Source: Denitrobacterium detoxificans (GTDB lineage: Bacteria > Actinomycetota > Coriobacteriia > Coriobacteriales > Eggerthellaceae). Taken from it: a DNA stretch of 64,000 bases. Positions 52,787 to 61,388 of the stretch are shown piece by piece. The stretch's first letter is position 1. Every line of letters begins with the position of its first letter. The stretch is taken from contig NZ_SUUH01000006.1 of NCBI RefSeq assembly GCF_015062615.1, forward strand, positions 62,001 through 126,000. The letters are read 5' to 3'. The notes beneath the pieces were generated by a model that did not search any database, was not told the DNA's origin, and worked only from the letters and a program-made list of their open reading frames with translations. The translations under genes and the position numbers were made by a program.

Positions 52787-54802
52787 TTGGAGAGCAAGAT
52801 AGATTTTCGTAAGGTGAATCGCGACAAGCTCGTCGCATTCTTCAAGTCGGGCGAGAAGTTCAGCCAGAACATGGGCTTCGAGCTCGAGCATATTGTCGTC
52901 CGTCGCGACGGTTCGCCGGTGTCGTATTCCGAACCGGGCGGCATTCGCGACGTGCTTTCCCGCATGGCCCCGCAGTACGACCACGTGTCGTACGAGGGCG
53001 ATAACATCGTGGGACTGCAGCGTGCGGGCGTGGCCATTAGCACCGAACCGGCGGGTCAGATCGAGATTTCCGCGGGCCCGTTTAGCCATGTTACGGAAAT
53101 CGACCGCGCGTATTTGGACTTCCGCAACGACCTAGACCCCATCTTGAAGGAATTTGGCCTGGTAACGCCCATGCTGGGCTACCATCCTACGGCTCGGGCA
53201 CGCGACTTGGAACTCATTCCGAAGTTCCGCTATAGCTGCATGACCGACTTCCTGGGGAAGCAGTCGCCCGATGCCATCTGCATGATGCGCGGGTCTTCCT
53301 CGCTGCAGATCTCCATCGACTTCGAAAGCGAAGGCGATGCCATGCGCAAGCTGCGCCTGGCGGAAATCATCAGCCCTATTCTTGCGCTCATCTGCGACAA
53401 CTCGCCTGTCTACGAGGGCCAGGAAGCCAAGGGCAATATGGCGCGCACGCGCATGTGGGGCTCCATGAAGGAAGACCGAGTGGGCGTCATTCCCGGCTCA
53501 CTGAAGCGCGGGTACTCTTTCGGTGACTATGCCGACTACATCCTTTCCCGCCAGGCCATTCTTGCTCCTGGCGAGACGGAGGGCGAGCCGTGGCGCTACG
53601 TGGGCGAAACGACGTTCGACGAGCTGTACGCCGACCGCGAGATGACCGATGCGGAAATGGAGCACGCGCTTTCCATGGTGTGGCCCGATGTGCGCCTGAA
53701 GAACTTCGTCGAAATTCGCCCCGCCGACGCCATGCCCATCGAATATGCGCTGGCCTACGCCGTGCTCGTGCGCTCGCTGTTCTATAGCCGTCGCACGCTC
53801 GACGTGCTCGACGCCCTGTTCGAAAGCGTGGACGAGGGGCACGTTGCCGCGGCGAAGCGCGATCTGATCGAGTTTGGCTACGGTGCGGAAATCTACGGGC
53901 GCTCCGCGGAATACTGGGCCGACCTGTTGCTGGTGCTTGCTTCGGGTACGTTGCGTCCGGGCGAAGCCGAATACCTGGAGCCCATCGCCTCCATGGTGAA
54001 GCACCGTTTCACGCTCGCCGAAGTGTGGCCGCGTCTGATGGAAAAGCGCAACGGCATGCCTGCCGGCTCGCCGAATGCGCCGGTCATTGGCGTGGTTCCC
54101 CGGTACGATTTCGAATGGACGGGTCTGGCCGTTTCCGATGGGTATCTAAGCGGCTTGCTGGAAATGGGCGCCATTCCCATCGTGCTTCCCGCAACGGCCG
54201 ATCCTGCGAATATCGCGCGGCTCGTGGATTCGTGCGATGGATTCCTCATTCCCGGTGGCCAGGATATCGATCCTGCCAGGTATGGGCGCCGTCGCGAAGT
54301 ACATACGCACCGTTCGGCTACGGCGCGCGACGCCATGGAAGATGCCCTGGTGCGCGCCATCATTGCGGCCGACAAGCCCCTTCTGGGCATTTGCCGCGGC
54401 ATGCAGTCGATCAACGTGGCGCTCGGTGGTACCTTGCGCCAGGACGTGCGCGACGAGAGCGCGCGTTGCGAGCCTTCGCACGTGCAACATCGTCCGTATA
54501 CGCTTCCCGCCCATATGGTGGAACTTGCGGAAGACTCGCAGCTGGCCGAATACGTGGGAGCCACGCGCTTGGGCGTAAACACCATTCATCACCAGAGCGT
54601 CGACGAAGTGGGCGAGGGTTTGGTCGTGAATGCGGTTTCCCCCGAAGATGGCATCGTCGAGGGCATCGAGATGCCGGGCAAGCGCTTTGTGGTGGGCGTG
54701 CAGTGGCATCCCGAGCACATGTGGCGCGAGCGCCCGCACTCCAAGCGTCTCTTCAAGGCCTTCGTAGACGCAGCCGCCGAAGTCCGTGCGGAACGCGGTT
54801 AA
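52787..54802 (+). CDS. Fusion of glutamate-cysteine ligase and class I glutamine amidotransferase (peptidase C26-like)
   Basis: The 671-residue protein has two domains. The first (about residues 1-430) is a GCS2/EgtA-type ligase (GFELEHIVVRRDG, ISTEPAGQIEISAGPF), which makes gamma-glutamylcysteine or a similar product. The second (about 435-671) is a C26/PuuD-type amidotransferase with intact catalytic residues (Cys536 in GICRGMQ; His and Glu in GVQWHPEHM) and LIPGGQDIDPARYG. It can be read as making and hydrolysing gamma-glutamyl bonds in one chain, or moving a glutamyl group. I start at the TTG at 52787 with GAGGTG 6 bases ahead; the GTG at 52778 is possible. It is preceded by a strong promoter and sulfur operator. 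Confidence 0.87.
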   Translation: MESKIDFRKVNRDKLVAFFKSGEKFSQNMGFELEHIVVRRDGSPVSYSEPGGIRDVLSRMAPQYDHVSYEGDNIVGLQRAGVAISTEPAGQIEISAGPFSHVTEIDRAYLDFRNDLDPILKEFGLVTPMLGYHPTARARDLELIPKFRYSCMTDFLGKQSPDAICMMRGSSSLQISIDFESEGDAMRKLRLAEIISPILALICDNSPVYEGQEAKGNMARTRMWGSMKEDRVGVIPGSLKRGYSFGDYADYILSRQAILAPGETEGEPWRYVGETTFDELYADREMTDAEMEHALSMVWPDVRLKNFVEIRPADAMPIEYALAYAVLVRSLFYSRRTLDVLDALFESVDEGHVAAAKRDLIEFGYGAEIYGRSAEYWADLLLVLASGTLRPGEAEYLEPIASMVKHRFTLAEVWPRLMEKRNGMPAGSPNAPVIGVVPRYDFEWTGLAVSDGYLSGLLEMGAIPIVLPATADPANIARLVDSCDGFLIPGGQDIDPARYGRRREVHTHRSATARDAMEDALVRAIIAADKPLLGICRGMQSINVALGGTLRQDVRDESARCEPSHVQHRPYTLPAHMVELAEDSQLAEYVGATRLGVNTIHHQSVDEVGEGLVVNAVSPEDGIVEGIEMPGKRFVVGVQWHPEHMWRERPHSKRLFKAFVDAAAEVRAERG

Positions 54803-54880
54803 GGGGTCTTCACTCATCGAAAATGAAGAAATCTTGCGCGGAGTGGCGTGAAATAGCCGGCTAGCGTGATTATCGATAAC

Positions 54881-54922
54881 GCTCTGACCTGGGGGTTTCC
54901 CGAGCCCGGGTCAGAGCTTTTT
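54881..54922 (+). terminator. Rho-independent terminator after the ligase fusion
   Basis: A 13-bp stem (54881-54893 with 54905-54917, one mismatch; arms start GCTCTGACC and end GGTCAGAGC) with an 11-base loop is followed by TTTTTC. Confidence 0.88.
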
Positions 54923-55098
54923 CTATGCCCTAGAGCGCATTGTATGCGTGTCATCTGGGCAAATGCCGACTTTGACAGCTTATATCGCTTTCGGCGATAA
55001 CGCGCCATCGCTGCAATGCGTCGCAAAATACCTGTTCGGCGCCTTCCGATGATGCTGTAATAGCGCCCAGCAACAGACACATCTCAAGGGAGGCTACT

Positions 55099-56214
55099 AT
55101 GGCACAGGAAGCAACGGCGTATAGCCGACGCTCGTTTCTCAAGGGTTCGCTGATTGGCGCAGGCGCGCTCGCCGCGTTTGGCGTGGTGGGCTGCTCTTCT
55201 GGCTCGCAGGAATCTTCGTCGGGCAAGGAAATCAAGTACGACATCACGGTTGGCCACCTTAATTCGACGGCCCATTTGCTGGCATTCGTCGCCAAGGAGG
55301 AGGGCTTCTTCGCGGAAGAGGGCATCAACGCCACGCTCACGCAGTTCTCCAGCCAGAGCGAGCTGGTGAGCGGCCTGGAATCGAACAAGCTGCAATTCGT
55401 TTTCCTGGGTAGCGTTCCCACGCTGGTGAATCAGTCTTCGGGCCACGACATCTCGATCTTCGGTGGCGCCATGTCCAATGGTCACGGCTACGTGATCAAG
55501 AGCAAGTACACGGAAGGCCTTTCCAGCTGGGACGTAACCATCCTGAAGGGGAAGAACGTCGCCGTTCCCCGCACCACCGTACAGGAGCTCGAGCTGTATC
55601 AGCTGCTTGCATCCAAGGGCCTCACGTATGGTGAGGGCGATGGCTACGATGTGCACATCGTGCTCTTCGATAGCCAGAAGGATGCCTACAACGCATTCTC
55701 CAACGATACGATCGACGCGGTTTCGTGCTATTCGCCCTACACGTCGGTTGCCGTGGCGGCGGGCCATTCTATCGTGTTCAAGTGCTCCGATGAAGAGCTG
55801 TTCAAGAATCAGCCGTGCTGCCGCCAGGTGGCGCTCACGAGCGCGCTGAAGGAAAACCACGACCTGTACGTCGCTTCCGAGCGTGCCCTCATCAAGGCGT
55901 ATGCGTTCTACAAAAACGAAGCTAACAAGCAGAAGACGATCGCGGACGTAAAGACGTACATCGACATTCCCGAGGACGAAATCGAGTACGAGGTGTTCAC
56001 GCCCGACTACTGCGATTCGAACCCCGACCCCGACTACCAGGCCACGCTGGAGCTGAAGAACAGCGCTGCTGACTTTGGCTACCTGCAGGACTTCGACCTT
56101 GAAGAGCTCTATAACCTGGACATTTACGATCAGGCGCTGGGCGAACTCGAGAAGGAAGACCCGGACAACACGTACTACAAGTCCCTGCGTGAGCATTTCG
56201 ATAAGTATCAATAG
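55099..56214 (+). CDS. Tat-exported ABC substrate-binding lipoprotein (sulfonate/taurine/NMT1 type)
   Basis: The 371-residue protein has a Tat motif SRRSFLKGS plus lipobox VVGC, and an NMT1/SsuA-type domain (ITVGHLNSTAHLLAFVAKEEGFFAEEGINATLTQFSSQSELVSGLESNKLQFVFLGSVPTL split across the fold). Tat export suggests it folds, perhaps with a cofactor, before leaving the cytoplasm, unlike usual Sec-exported binding proteins. The sulfur-gene neighbourhood favours a sulfonate, but nitrate, bicarbonate or a thiamine precursor are also family substrates. AAGGGAGG precedes the ATG. Confidence 0.87.
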   Translation: MAQEATAYSRRSFLKGSLIGAGALAAFGVVGCSSGSQESSSGKEIKYDITVGHLNSTAHLLAFVAKEEGFFAEEGINATLTQFSSQSELVSGLESNKLQFVFLGSVPTLVNQSSGHDISIFGGAMSNGHGYVIKSKYTEGLSSWDVTILKGKNVAVPRTTVQELELYQLLASKGLTYGEGDGYDVHIVLFDSQKDAYNAFSNDTIDAVSCYSPYTSVAVAAGHSIVFKCSDEELFKNQPCCRQVALTSALKENHDLYVASERALIKAYAFYKNEANKQKTIADVKTYIDIPEDEIEYEVFTPDYCDSNPDPDYQATLELKNSAADFGYLQDFDLEELYNLDIYDQALGELEKEDPDNTYYKSLREHFDKYQ

Positions 56215-56223
56215 GAGGATCTG

Positions 56224-57021
56224 ATGTCCAAGCGCATCGACGTTTCAGACCTGACGGTCACGTACTCCGGTCGCGGAGAGGCTTTTACGGCGCTCGACAG
56301 GGTAAGTTTTTCCGTCGAGCCAGGCGAGTTCGTGAGCGTCATCGGCGCGAGCGGCTGCGGCAAGTCGACGTTGCTTTCCGTGCTTGAGGGGCTTCTTCGG
56401 CCCACGTCCGGTAGCGTGTCGGTTGGCGGCCAGGTCGTGACCGGTCCTGGTCCCGAACGTAGCGTCGTATTCCAGCAGTATTCCCTGTTCCCCTGGATGA
56501 CGGCACGCGGCAACGTGGAATTCGCCCTCGAGCAGGCGCGTCCCGAGATGAAGCGCGCGGAGCGGGGTGCCATCGCGGAGGAATTCCTAGACAAGGTGGC
56601 GCTTGGTGGGTTTGGGCATCGCTTCCCGAAAGAGCTTTCCGGCGGTCAGCAGCAGCGCGTGGCAATCGCCCGCGCGCTGGCCGTGGGTGGCGAAGTGCTG
56701 CTCATGGACGAGCCGTTCGGCGCGCTCGACGCGCGCAATCGCGCCATCCTGCAGGACCTGCTGCTCGAGCTGTGGGAGGGCGAGGCTGGCGAGGCGCGCA
56801 AGACGGTCATCTTCGTTACGCACGACCTGGAAGAGGCCATCCTCCTTTCCGACCGCATCATCATGATGGAACCGGGTCGCGTGCGTGCGGAATTCGAAGT
56901 GCCGCTGCCGCGCCCCCGACATCGCTTGGAGCTTCTGGGCAACCCCGAATATGTGAAGTTCCGCAGCGAACTTTCTCAGATCTTCTTTCAGCATGAGTAC
57001 CAGGAGGTGCATTCGGCATGA
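56224..57021 (+). CDS. ABC importer ATPase (SsuB/TauB type)
   Basis: The 265-residue ATPase has Walker A GASGCGKST, Q-loop VFQQYSLFPWMT (the typical nitrate/sulfonate ATPase form), signature LSGGQQQR, Walker B VLLMDEPFGALDARNR and switch VTHDLEEAILLSDRIIMM. It begins 9 bases after the binding-protein gene with GGAGGATCTG. The stop overlaps the permease start (ATGA). Confidence 0.93.
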   Translation: MSKRIDVSDLTVTYSGRGEAFTALDRVSFSVEPGEFVSVIGASGCGKSTLLSVLEGLLRPTSGSVSVGGQVVTGPGPERSVVFQQYSLFPWMTARGNVEFALEQARPEMKRAERGAIAEEFLDKVALGGFGHRFPKELSGGQQQRVAIARALAVGGEVLLMDEPFGALDARNRAILQDLLLELWEGEAGEARKTVIFVTHDLEEAILLSDRIIMMEPGRVRAEFEVPLPRPRHRLELLGNPEYVKFRSELSQIFFQHEYQEVHSA

Positions 57022-58040
57022 GCGCGGAAATCCAGGGAACGGTCGTAGCGGGTTCCTTGCCCGTGGCCAAGCAACGCAAGGTTAAGGCCAAGAAGGCCGA
57101 AGCGTTCGTCGAGGTCAATGGCCTTACGTGGCGCGAGCGTCTGGTGACGCCCGCTACTATCGCCTTTGCCTTGTTCGCCGTAGTTCTGGCGCTGCCCACC
57201 AAGGCATCTGCCGATCCGCAGGTGCTCTACACGCTTGCCGTAGGCGCGTTTGCGTGGGTCGTGAGCGTCGTGGGTTGCGTAGCCGCCCGTAAGCGCTCCA
57301 CGCGCAATACGTTCGCCGATGTGCCCGCCGTGGTGCTGGCGGTCATTGCCGCATGGCAGCTGGCGGCTTCCACGCTCGCCGTGCTGCCCGAGAAGATGTT
57401 TCCGGCGCCTGGCATTGTGTTCGCCCAGATCGTGGCTGACGCCGCGAAGATCGGGCAGGGCATTGCCAGTTCGCTGGGCATCGTGGCCGAAGGCTTCCTG
57501 CTGGGCACTGCCGTGGCGCTGGTGCTGGGCCTTGCGTTGGGCTATCGTGCGCGTTCCTCCCAGGCGACGGAGAAGGTCGTTTCCTTCCTGTCGGCCATCC
57601 CTCCCATCGTGTACATTCCCTACGGCATCGCCTTGCTGCCCACGTTCCGTTCGGCAAGCGTGCTGGTCATTTTCCTGGCTACGCTCTGGCCCGTGCTCAC
57701 GGGCACGCTGGCTGGCGTGGCGGGCGTTGACAAGCGCATCCTCGATTCCGCGCGCGTTCTGAACGTGAGTGCCCCCAAGACGCTCTTCCGCGTTATCCTC
57801 CCCGCGGCGCTCCCGCTCATCTTCAATGGCCTGAACATCGCGTTGTGCCTGTCGTTCATCCTTCTTACCTCGGCGGAGATGATTGGCGGCAGCGTGGGCA
57901 TGGGCTACTACGTGAAGTACTACAGCGACTTCGGCGACTACACGCGCATCCTTGCCGGCATCATCGTTATCGGCGTCGTTATTACCATCATTAGCGTGCT
58001 TCTGGGCAAGCTGCAGAAGTACCTGACGCGCTGGAAGTAA
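57018..58040 (+). CDS. ABC importer permease (SsuC/TauC type)
   Basis: The 340-residue protein has an N-terminal hydrophilic extension of about 45 residues, two extra membrane segments, and then the standard five-segment permease core with EAA-type loop (ARVLNVSAPKTLFRVILPAALPLIFNGLNIAL). The family usually has about 260 residues, so the extra N-terminal part is unusual. It overlaps the ATPase gene by four bases. A stem-loop follows at 58071. Confidence 0.9.
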   Translation: MSAEIQGTVVAGSLPVAKQRKVKAKKAEAFVEVNGLTWRERLVTPATIAFALFAVVLALPTKASADPQVLYTLAVGAFAWVVSVVGCVAARKRSTRNTFADVPAVVLAVIAAWQLAASTLAVLPEKMFPAPGIVFAQIVADAAKIGQGIASSLGIVAEGFLLGTAVALVLGLALGYRARSSQATEKVVSFLSAIPPIVYIPYGIALLPTFRSASVLVIFLATLWPVLTGTLAGVAGVDKRILDSARVLNVSAPKTLFRVILPAALPLIFNGLNIALCLSFILLTSAEMIGGSVGMGYYVKYYSDFGDYTRILAGIIVIGVVITIISVLLGKLQKYLTRWK

Positions 58041-58070
58041 CAAGAAATCAGCTTTGCAAACTCGGCTTGT

Positions 58071-58096
58071 GAGGAGGGTTCCTGGTGAACCCTCCT
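58071..58096 (+). terminator. Stem-loop after the sulfonate-type importer
   Basis: An 11-bp perfect stem GAGGAGGGTTC / GAACCCTCCTC with a 4-base loop, followed by a weak CTTGTATT tract. Confidence 0.65.
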
Positions 58097-58103
58097 CCTT
58101 GTA

Positions 58104-58148
58104 TTGCGCGTGGGGGAGTGCTTCGTTTATAGTTAGGCGCATCTAATT
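58104..58148 (+). promoter_or_regulatory. Promoter and overlapping operator of the YbaN-like gene
   Basis: TTGCGC (58104) and TATAGT (58128-58133) are spaced 18 bases. The dyad AGTTAG-GCGCAT-CTAATT (58131-58148, one mismatch) overlaps the -10 box, like the perfect dyad before the MFS gene at 20790. Confidence 0.5.
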
Positions 58149-58192
58149 AGGTAGACCATACAGCGCCTCACGGCGTATCGATAGGACGAGAC

Positions 58193-58678
58193 ATGGAACC
58201 CGTTGCAACGCCCCTGCTTCATGAGACCGCTCCCGCTATGGAGGGTGCAGATTCGCTGTCTTCGGCGGCCGTGAATTCCGTGTCGTCTGCGCCAGTTAAG
58301 CACGTTCGCTTCCGCGCCTTGTGGCTTGCGCTGGGGTGCCTGTGCCTGGCCTTGGGCACCATCGGCATCGTGCTGCCCATTCTGCCTACCACGCCGCTCT
58401 ACCTGGCCACGCTCTTCTGTTTCGCGAAGGGCTCCCAGCGTCTGCATAGCTGGTTCCTGGGTACGAAGCTCTACAAGAAGCACCTGGAGTCGTACGTGAA
58501 GAAGGAGGGCATGCTCATGAAGACCAAGCTCTCCATTATCGGCTCCGTAACGCTGATCATGGGAATTGCCTTCGTGCTCATGGCGAACGTACTGGTGGGA
58601 CGCATTGTCCTTGCGGTCGTGTGGGTGGGCCACCTGGTGTACTTCTTCGGCTTCGTGAAAACGCTGCCTGCCAAGTAG
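58193..58678 (+). CDS. DUF454/YbaN-family membrane protein
   Basis: The 161-residue protein has a hydrophilic N-terminus of about 38 residues and the conserved DUF454 core: LWLALGCLCLALGTIGIVLPILPTTP, LFCFAKGSQRLHSWFL and YKKHLESY, then two more membrane segments. Function of the family is unknown. GGACGAGAC precedes the ATG. Its promoter carries a TTAG-N6-CTAA dyad shared with the MFS gene. Confidence 0.85.
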   Translation: MEPVATPLLHETAPAMEGADSLSSAAVNSVSSAPVKHVRFRALWLALGCLCLALGTIGIVLPILPTTPLYLATLFCFAKGSQRLHSWFLGTKLYKKHLESYVKKEGMLMKTKLSIIGSVTLIMGIAFVLMANVLVGRIVLAVVWVGHLVYFFGFVKTLPAK

Positions 58679-58782
58679 GCGACCGAACGCACGTTGGGCG
58701 CGTGGTCGCGCGGCGCCGAGAGCGGGCGCGCTTGCGTCATGCGTAGCGCGCGAGCGGCTCGTGTGTCGCTCGCTTCGCTCGT

Positions 58783-59526
58783 CTACTTTTCCGCGCAGTA
58801 GGCCGCCACGGCTTTCGCTGCGAATGCTCCCGCCCCTGGGCCTGCGGCTGCATCGATGTTCTGCGTGAATTCGCCACCCGCTCCATACGAGGCTCCCAGC
58901 TGGGAAAATACTTCGTCAGAGCAGGTATAGTAGTTGTCGGTGATGAACTGCTGGATGCGCGCTGCTTGCGCCTTTGCTTCGCTTGATGCCGGGTCGGCTC
59001 CTTCGGCGGCCATACGGCCGAAGGGCGTAAACAGGTCCATGAGGTTCTTTGCCATGGCTTTCTCGTCCTGCGCGGTGCGATGCGCGCTCTTCTTCTCGTA
59101 TTCGGCCCATTGCGGCGTAGCGCCCCAGGCCTCCTTTGCCTTCTGCGTGTATGCGTCAATCTTGCTCGTGTCGAATGCGTCGAAGCTCATGTTCGTCGCT
59201 CCTTTCCTTAGGGTCTTCGTCGCCAGTTCGATGAGGCCGTCGATGTGAGCGCGTTTGAGCTTCAGTAGCTGAATCTGCTGCTGAAGGGCTTGCGAGCGGT
59301 CGAAGGTGGGACTGTCGATGATGCCGCGGATGTCATCGAGCGGAAACTCCAGCTCACGGAACAGCAGAATCTGCTGCAGGCGCGCAAGGTCACCTTCGCT
59401 GTACAGGCGGTACCCCGCGTTGGTGCGTGCCGCAGGCGTAAGCAGGCCGATCTTGTCGTAGTGATGCAGCGTGCGCACGCTTATGCCGGCGAGCTTGCTT
59501 ACTTCGTGTACGGTGAGCGCTTCCAT
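58783..59526 (-). CDS. MerR-family regulator with TipAS ligand-binding domain
   Basis: The 247-residue protein has a MerR domain (LTVHEVSKLAGISVRTLHHYDKIGLLTPAARTNAGYRLYSEGDLARLQQILLFREL), a coiled coil, and a C-terminal TipAS domain of about 130 residues (DAYTQKAKEAWG...RIQQFITDNYYTCSDEVFSQLG). TipAL-type proteins bind drugs or peptides and activate their own gene. A 19-base-spacer promoter with a central dyad lies just upstream, fitting autoregulation. Confidence 0.9.
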   Translation of the reverse strand: MEALTVHEVSKLAGISVRTLHHYDKIGLLTPAARTNAGYRLYSEGDLARLQQILLFRELEFPLDDIRGIIDSPTFDRSQALQQQIQLLKLKRAHIDGLIELATKTLRKGATNMSFDAFDTSKIDAYTQKAKEAWGATPQWAEYEKKSAHRTAQDEKAMAKNLMDLFTPFGRMAAEGADPASSEAKAQAARIQQFITDNYYTCSDEVFSQLGASYGAGGEFTQNIDAAAGPGAGAFAAKAVAAYCAEK

Positions 59527-59553
59527 GAGTCCTCCTCTTCCTGGCGTGCCCTC

Positions 59554-59584
59554 ACTGTAAACTATGACGTTACGTCAGGGTCAA
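59554..59584 (-). promoter_or_regulatory. MerR-type promoter with 19-base spacer
   Basis: On the minus strand TTGACC (59584-59579) and TACAGT (59559-59554) are separated by 19 bases. The perfect dyad TGACGT-T-ACGTCA (59565-59577) sits in between. Elongated spacers with a central operator are the hallmark of MerR-activated promoters. Confidence 0.8.
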
Positions 59585-59624
59585 GGGTACAGTTCAGCCT
59601 ATTTCGAAGTGTTCGATGATGGTA

Positions 59625-61178
59625 CTACAGCGGGTTGCCGAAGAGGGCGTAGATGCTGGTGGCGAAATCGGGGTTGGTGCTGATGAATGTCCAGTAGTGG
59701 CCTGCGGAAAAGCCCGTGAGAACGCCTAGCAGGATGGATATGCCCACCAGGATGCCGCATACGGCGCAGAAGGCACGGCGTTTGAGGGGTGCCTCGTCGA
59801 ATTTCTGGCGCATCGCGAACATGGCAAGCAGCGCAATGAGCGTGATGTACCAACCGAAGTCGCTGAAGTAGCGTTCGGTGATGCCCGCAACGCGCGTGTC
59901 CACGAACAGCACCACCAAGGCCAGCGCGGCGGAGCAGATGACGATGGGCGCAAAGCTCGATGCCTTCAGCTTCTTCCAGCAGAAGGGCAGCGCAACCACT
60001 ACGAGCATGATGGGCTTGATGAAGAAATAGCCTGCATAGAAGGGCTCGTTCGGTGCCCATTCGCACCATTCGGGCAGCGTGGTGATCTCGGCAAGGAATG
60101 GGAAGGCCGCCGAGGGGTCGGGCAGGGCAAAGAGGTATTCCGCCATCAGGTAGAGCGTTACCTTCTTGCTCTGCACGTAGGTGGTCATGTCGAAGCCGGT
60201 TAGGTTGTAGTTGCTGCCGAAGTCGGTAAGCGAGCCAAAGCGCGCGTAGTTATAGGCCAGCAGGGGCGCGAATACCAACACGTAGGGAAGGATGGCGGCG
60301 ATGGTTTGGCGCAGCCCGGAACGCGAGAACAGGGTGCGTTCGCGGAAGATTTCCTTGCGGAACAGTACGAGCGCCAGTAGTGATACCAGGATGAATTGCG
60401 GGCGGCACCCCAGGTTCAGCGCCATGAAGAACGAGCCGGTCGCAATGCAGGCAGCGCTCAGCGTGCCGTCGCTGCGACGGGCCTTCAGCCAAAAGCCCAT
60501 GCCAAGGGCGGTTGCTGCCAGCGAAAACAGGATGGGCATGGAATAGAACCACGGCACGATCAGGTGGTACGTGATGTTCGACCCCACGAAGTACGTGCCC
60601 AGCGCCAGCGTGAGCATGCCGATGCCAGGCAGCCCGCTAAAGAAGCGACGCCCCAGCTGCCACACCATGAACGCGCCGGCGAGCAGCGCAACGATGCTTG
60701 CCAGGAGAACGGCCGCGGGCGTGCTCAGCCAAGTGCCCGTTACGAGCTGGAAGGGCGCGTAGAGGGCCACGGCGGGGATAACGCCGAAGTAGCTGTAGTA
60801 ATTCCCCTGGTAGAACGCATGGTCCCAGAAGATGGGGTGGTTGATGTCGCCAATCTCGTAGCGCGGCGTGAACGCATAGGGGTTGTCGAGCTGCGCAAGC
60901 TGTTCGTCCACGGGCAGATCGAGCGTAACGCGCCCGTGCAGCAGCGCGTCGCCCAGGCGCGCGTACTGGTCGTCGTCTACGTAATGGTGGTTCCATTCGG
61001 TGTAGCTGACGCCCGTGGTCTCGTCGCAGGGCTGCAGCGGAAGGTGCCCGCCCATGGCAAACGTGGCCAGAATGGCAAAGACGAAGCAGAGCGTGATGGC
61101 CGCGTATTGGGCCAGCAGGCGGCGTGCGGGCGAGGGGGTGCCCATGGCGTTGTCGTCACTCGGAAAAGATGTGGGCAT
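59625..61178 (-). CDS. Multi-pass membrane protein, possibly a GT-C-fold glycosyltransferase
   Basis: The 517-residue protein has about eleven to twelve membrane segments. After the first segment comes a large extracytoplasmic loop (about residues 50-125) with DDDQYARLGDALLHGRVTLD, an acidic pattern resembling GT-C glycosyltransferases of the ArnT/PMT type. I see no family-specific signature, so the call is tentative. It stands alone between the TipA-type gene and the suf operon. Confidence 0.6.
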   Translation of the reverse strand: MPTSFPSDDNAMGTPSPARRLLAQYAAITLCFVFAILATFAMGGHLPLQPCDETTGVSYTEWNHHYVDDDQYARLGDALLHGRVTLDLPVDEQLAQLDNPYAFTPRYEIGDINHPIFWDHAFYQGNYYSYFGVIPAVALYAPFQLVTGTWLSTPAAVLLASIVALLAGAFMVWQLGRRFFSGLPGIGMLTLALGTYFVGSNITYHLIVPWFYSMPILFSLAATALGMGFWLKARRSDGTLSAACIATGSFFMALNLGCRPQFILVSLLALVLFRKEIFRERTLFSRSGLRQTIAAILPYVLVFAPLLAYNYARFGSLTDFGSNYNLTGFDMTTYVQSKKVTLYLMAEYLFALPDPSAAFPFLAEITTLPEWCEWAPNEPFYAGYFFIKPIMLVVVALPFCWKKLKASSFAPIVICSAALALVVLFVDTRVAGITERYFSDFGWYITLIALLAMFAMRQKFDEAPLKRRAFCAVCGILVGISILLGVLTGFSAGHYWTFISTNPDFATSIYALFGNPL

Positions 61179-61270
61179 GTGTTCCCCCGGAAATGCGATG
61201 TACAGGTTTCAACGTAGCTGCACAACTATACCATACGCGTTCTACCTGGCCTTTTTCCAAAAAGTATTCT

Positions 61271-61316
61271 CCTAGTACCAAACTGGGAAATATATTCCTA
61301 GCAATTGGGTGGTATT
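61271..61316. promoter_or_regulatory. Two tandem sulfur operators upstream of suf
   Basis: The first is CCTAG-TACCAAA-CTGGGAAA (61271-61290, N7 spacing). The second is TTCCTAG-CAATT-GGGTGGTATT (61295-61316), matching the ligase-fusion copy. A -10-like TATAAC follows at 61322-61327; no clear -35 is visible. The sufC start is at 61389. Confidence 0.6.
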
Positions 61317-61388
61317 TAGGGTATAACTACCGAGAGAAGGAATGCGGGATTTCCCGCTGAAGGAACGCGCAAGCGCGAGGAGAACGAT

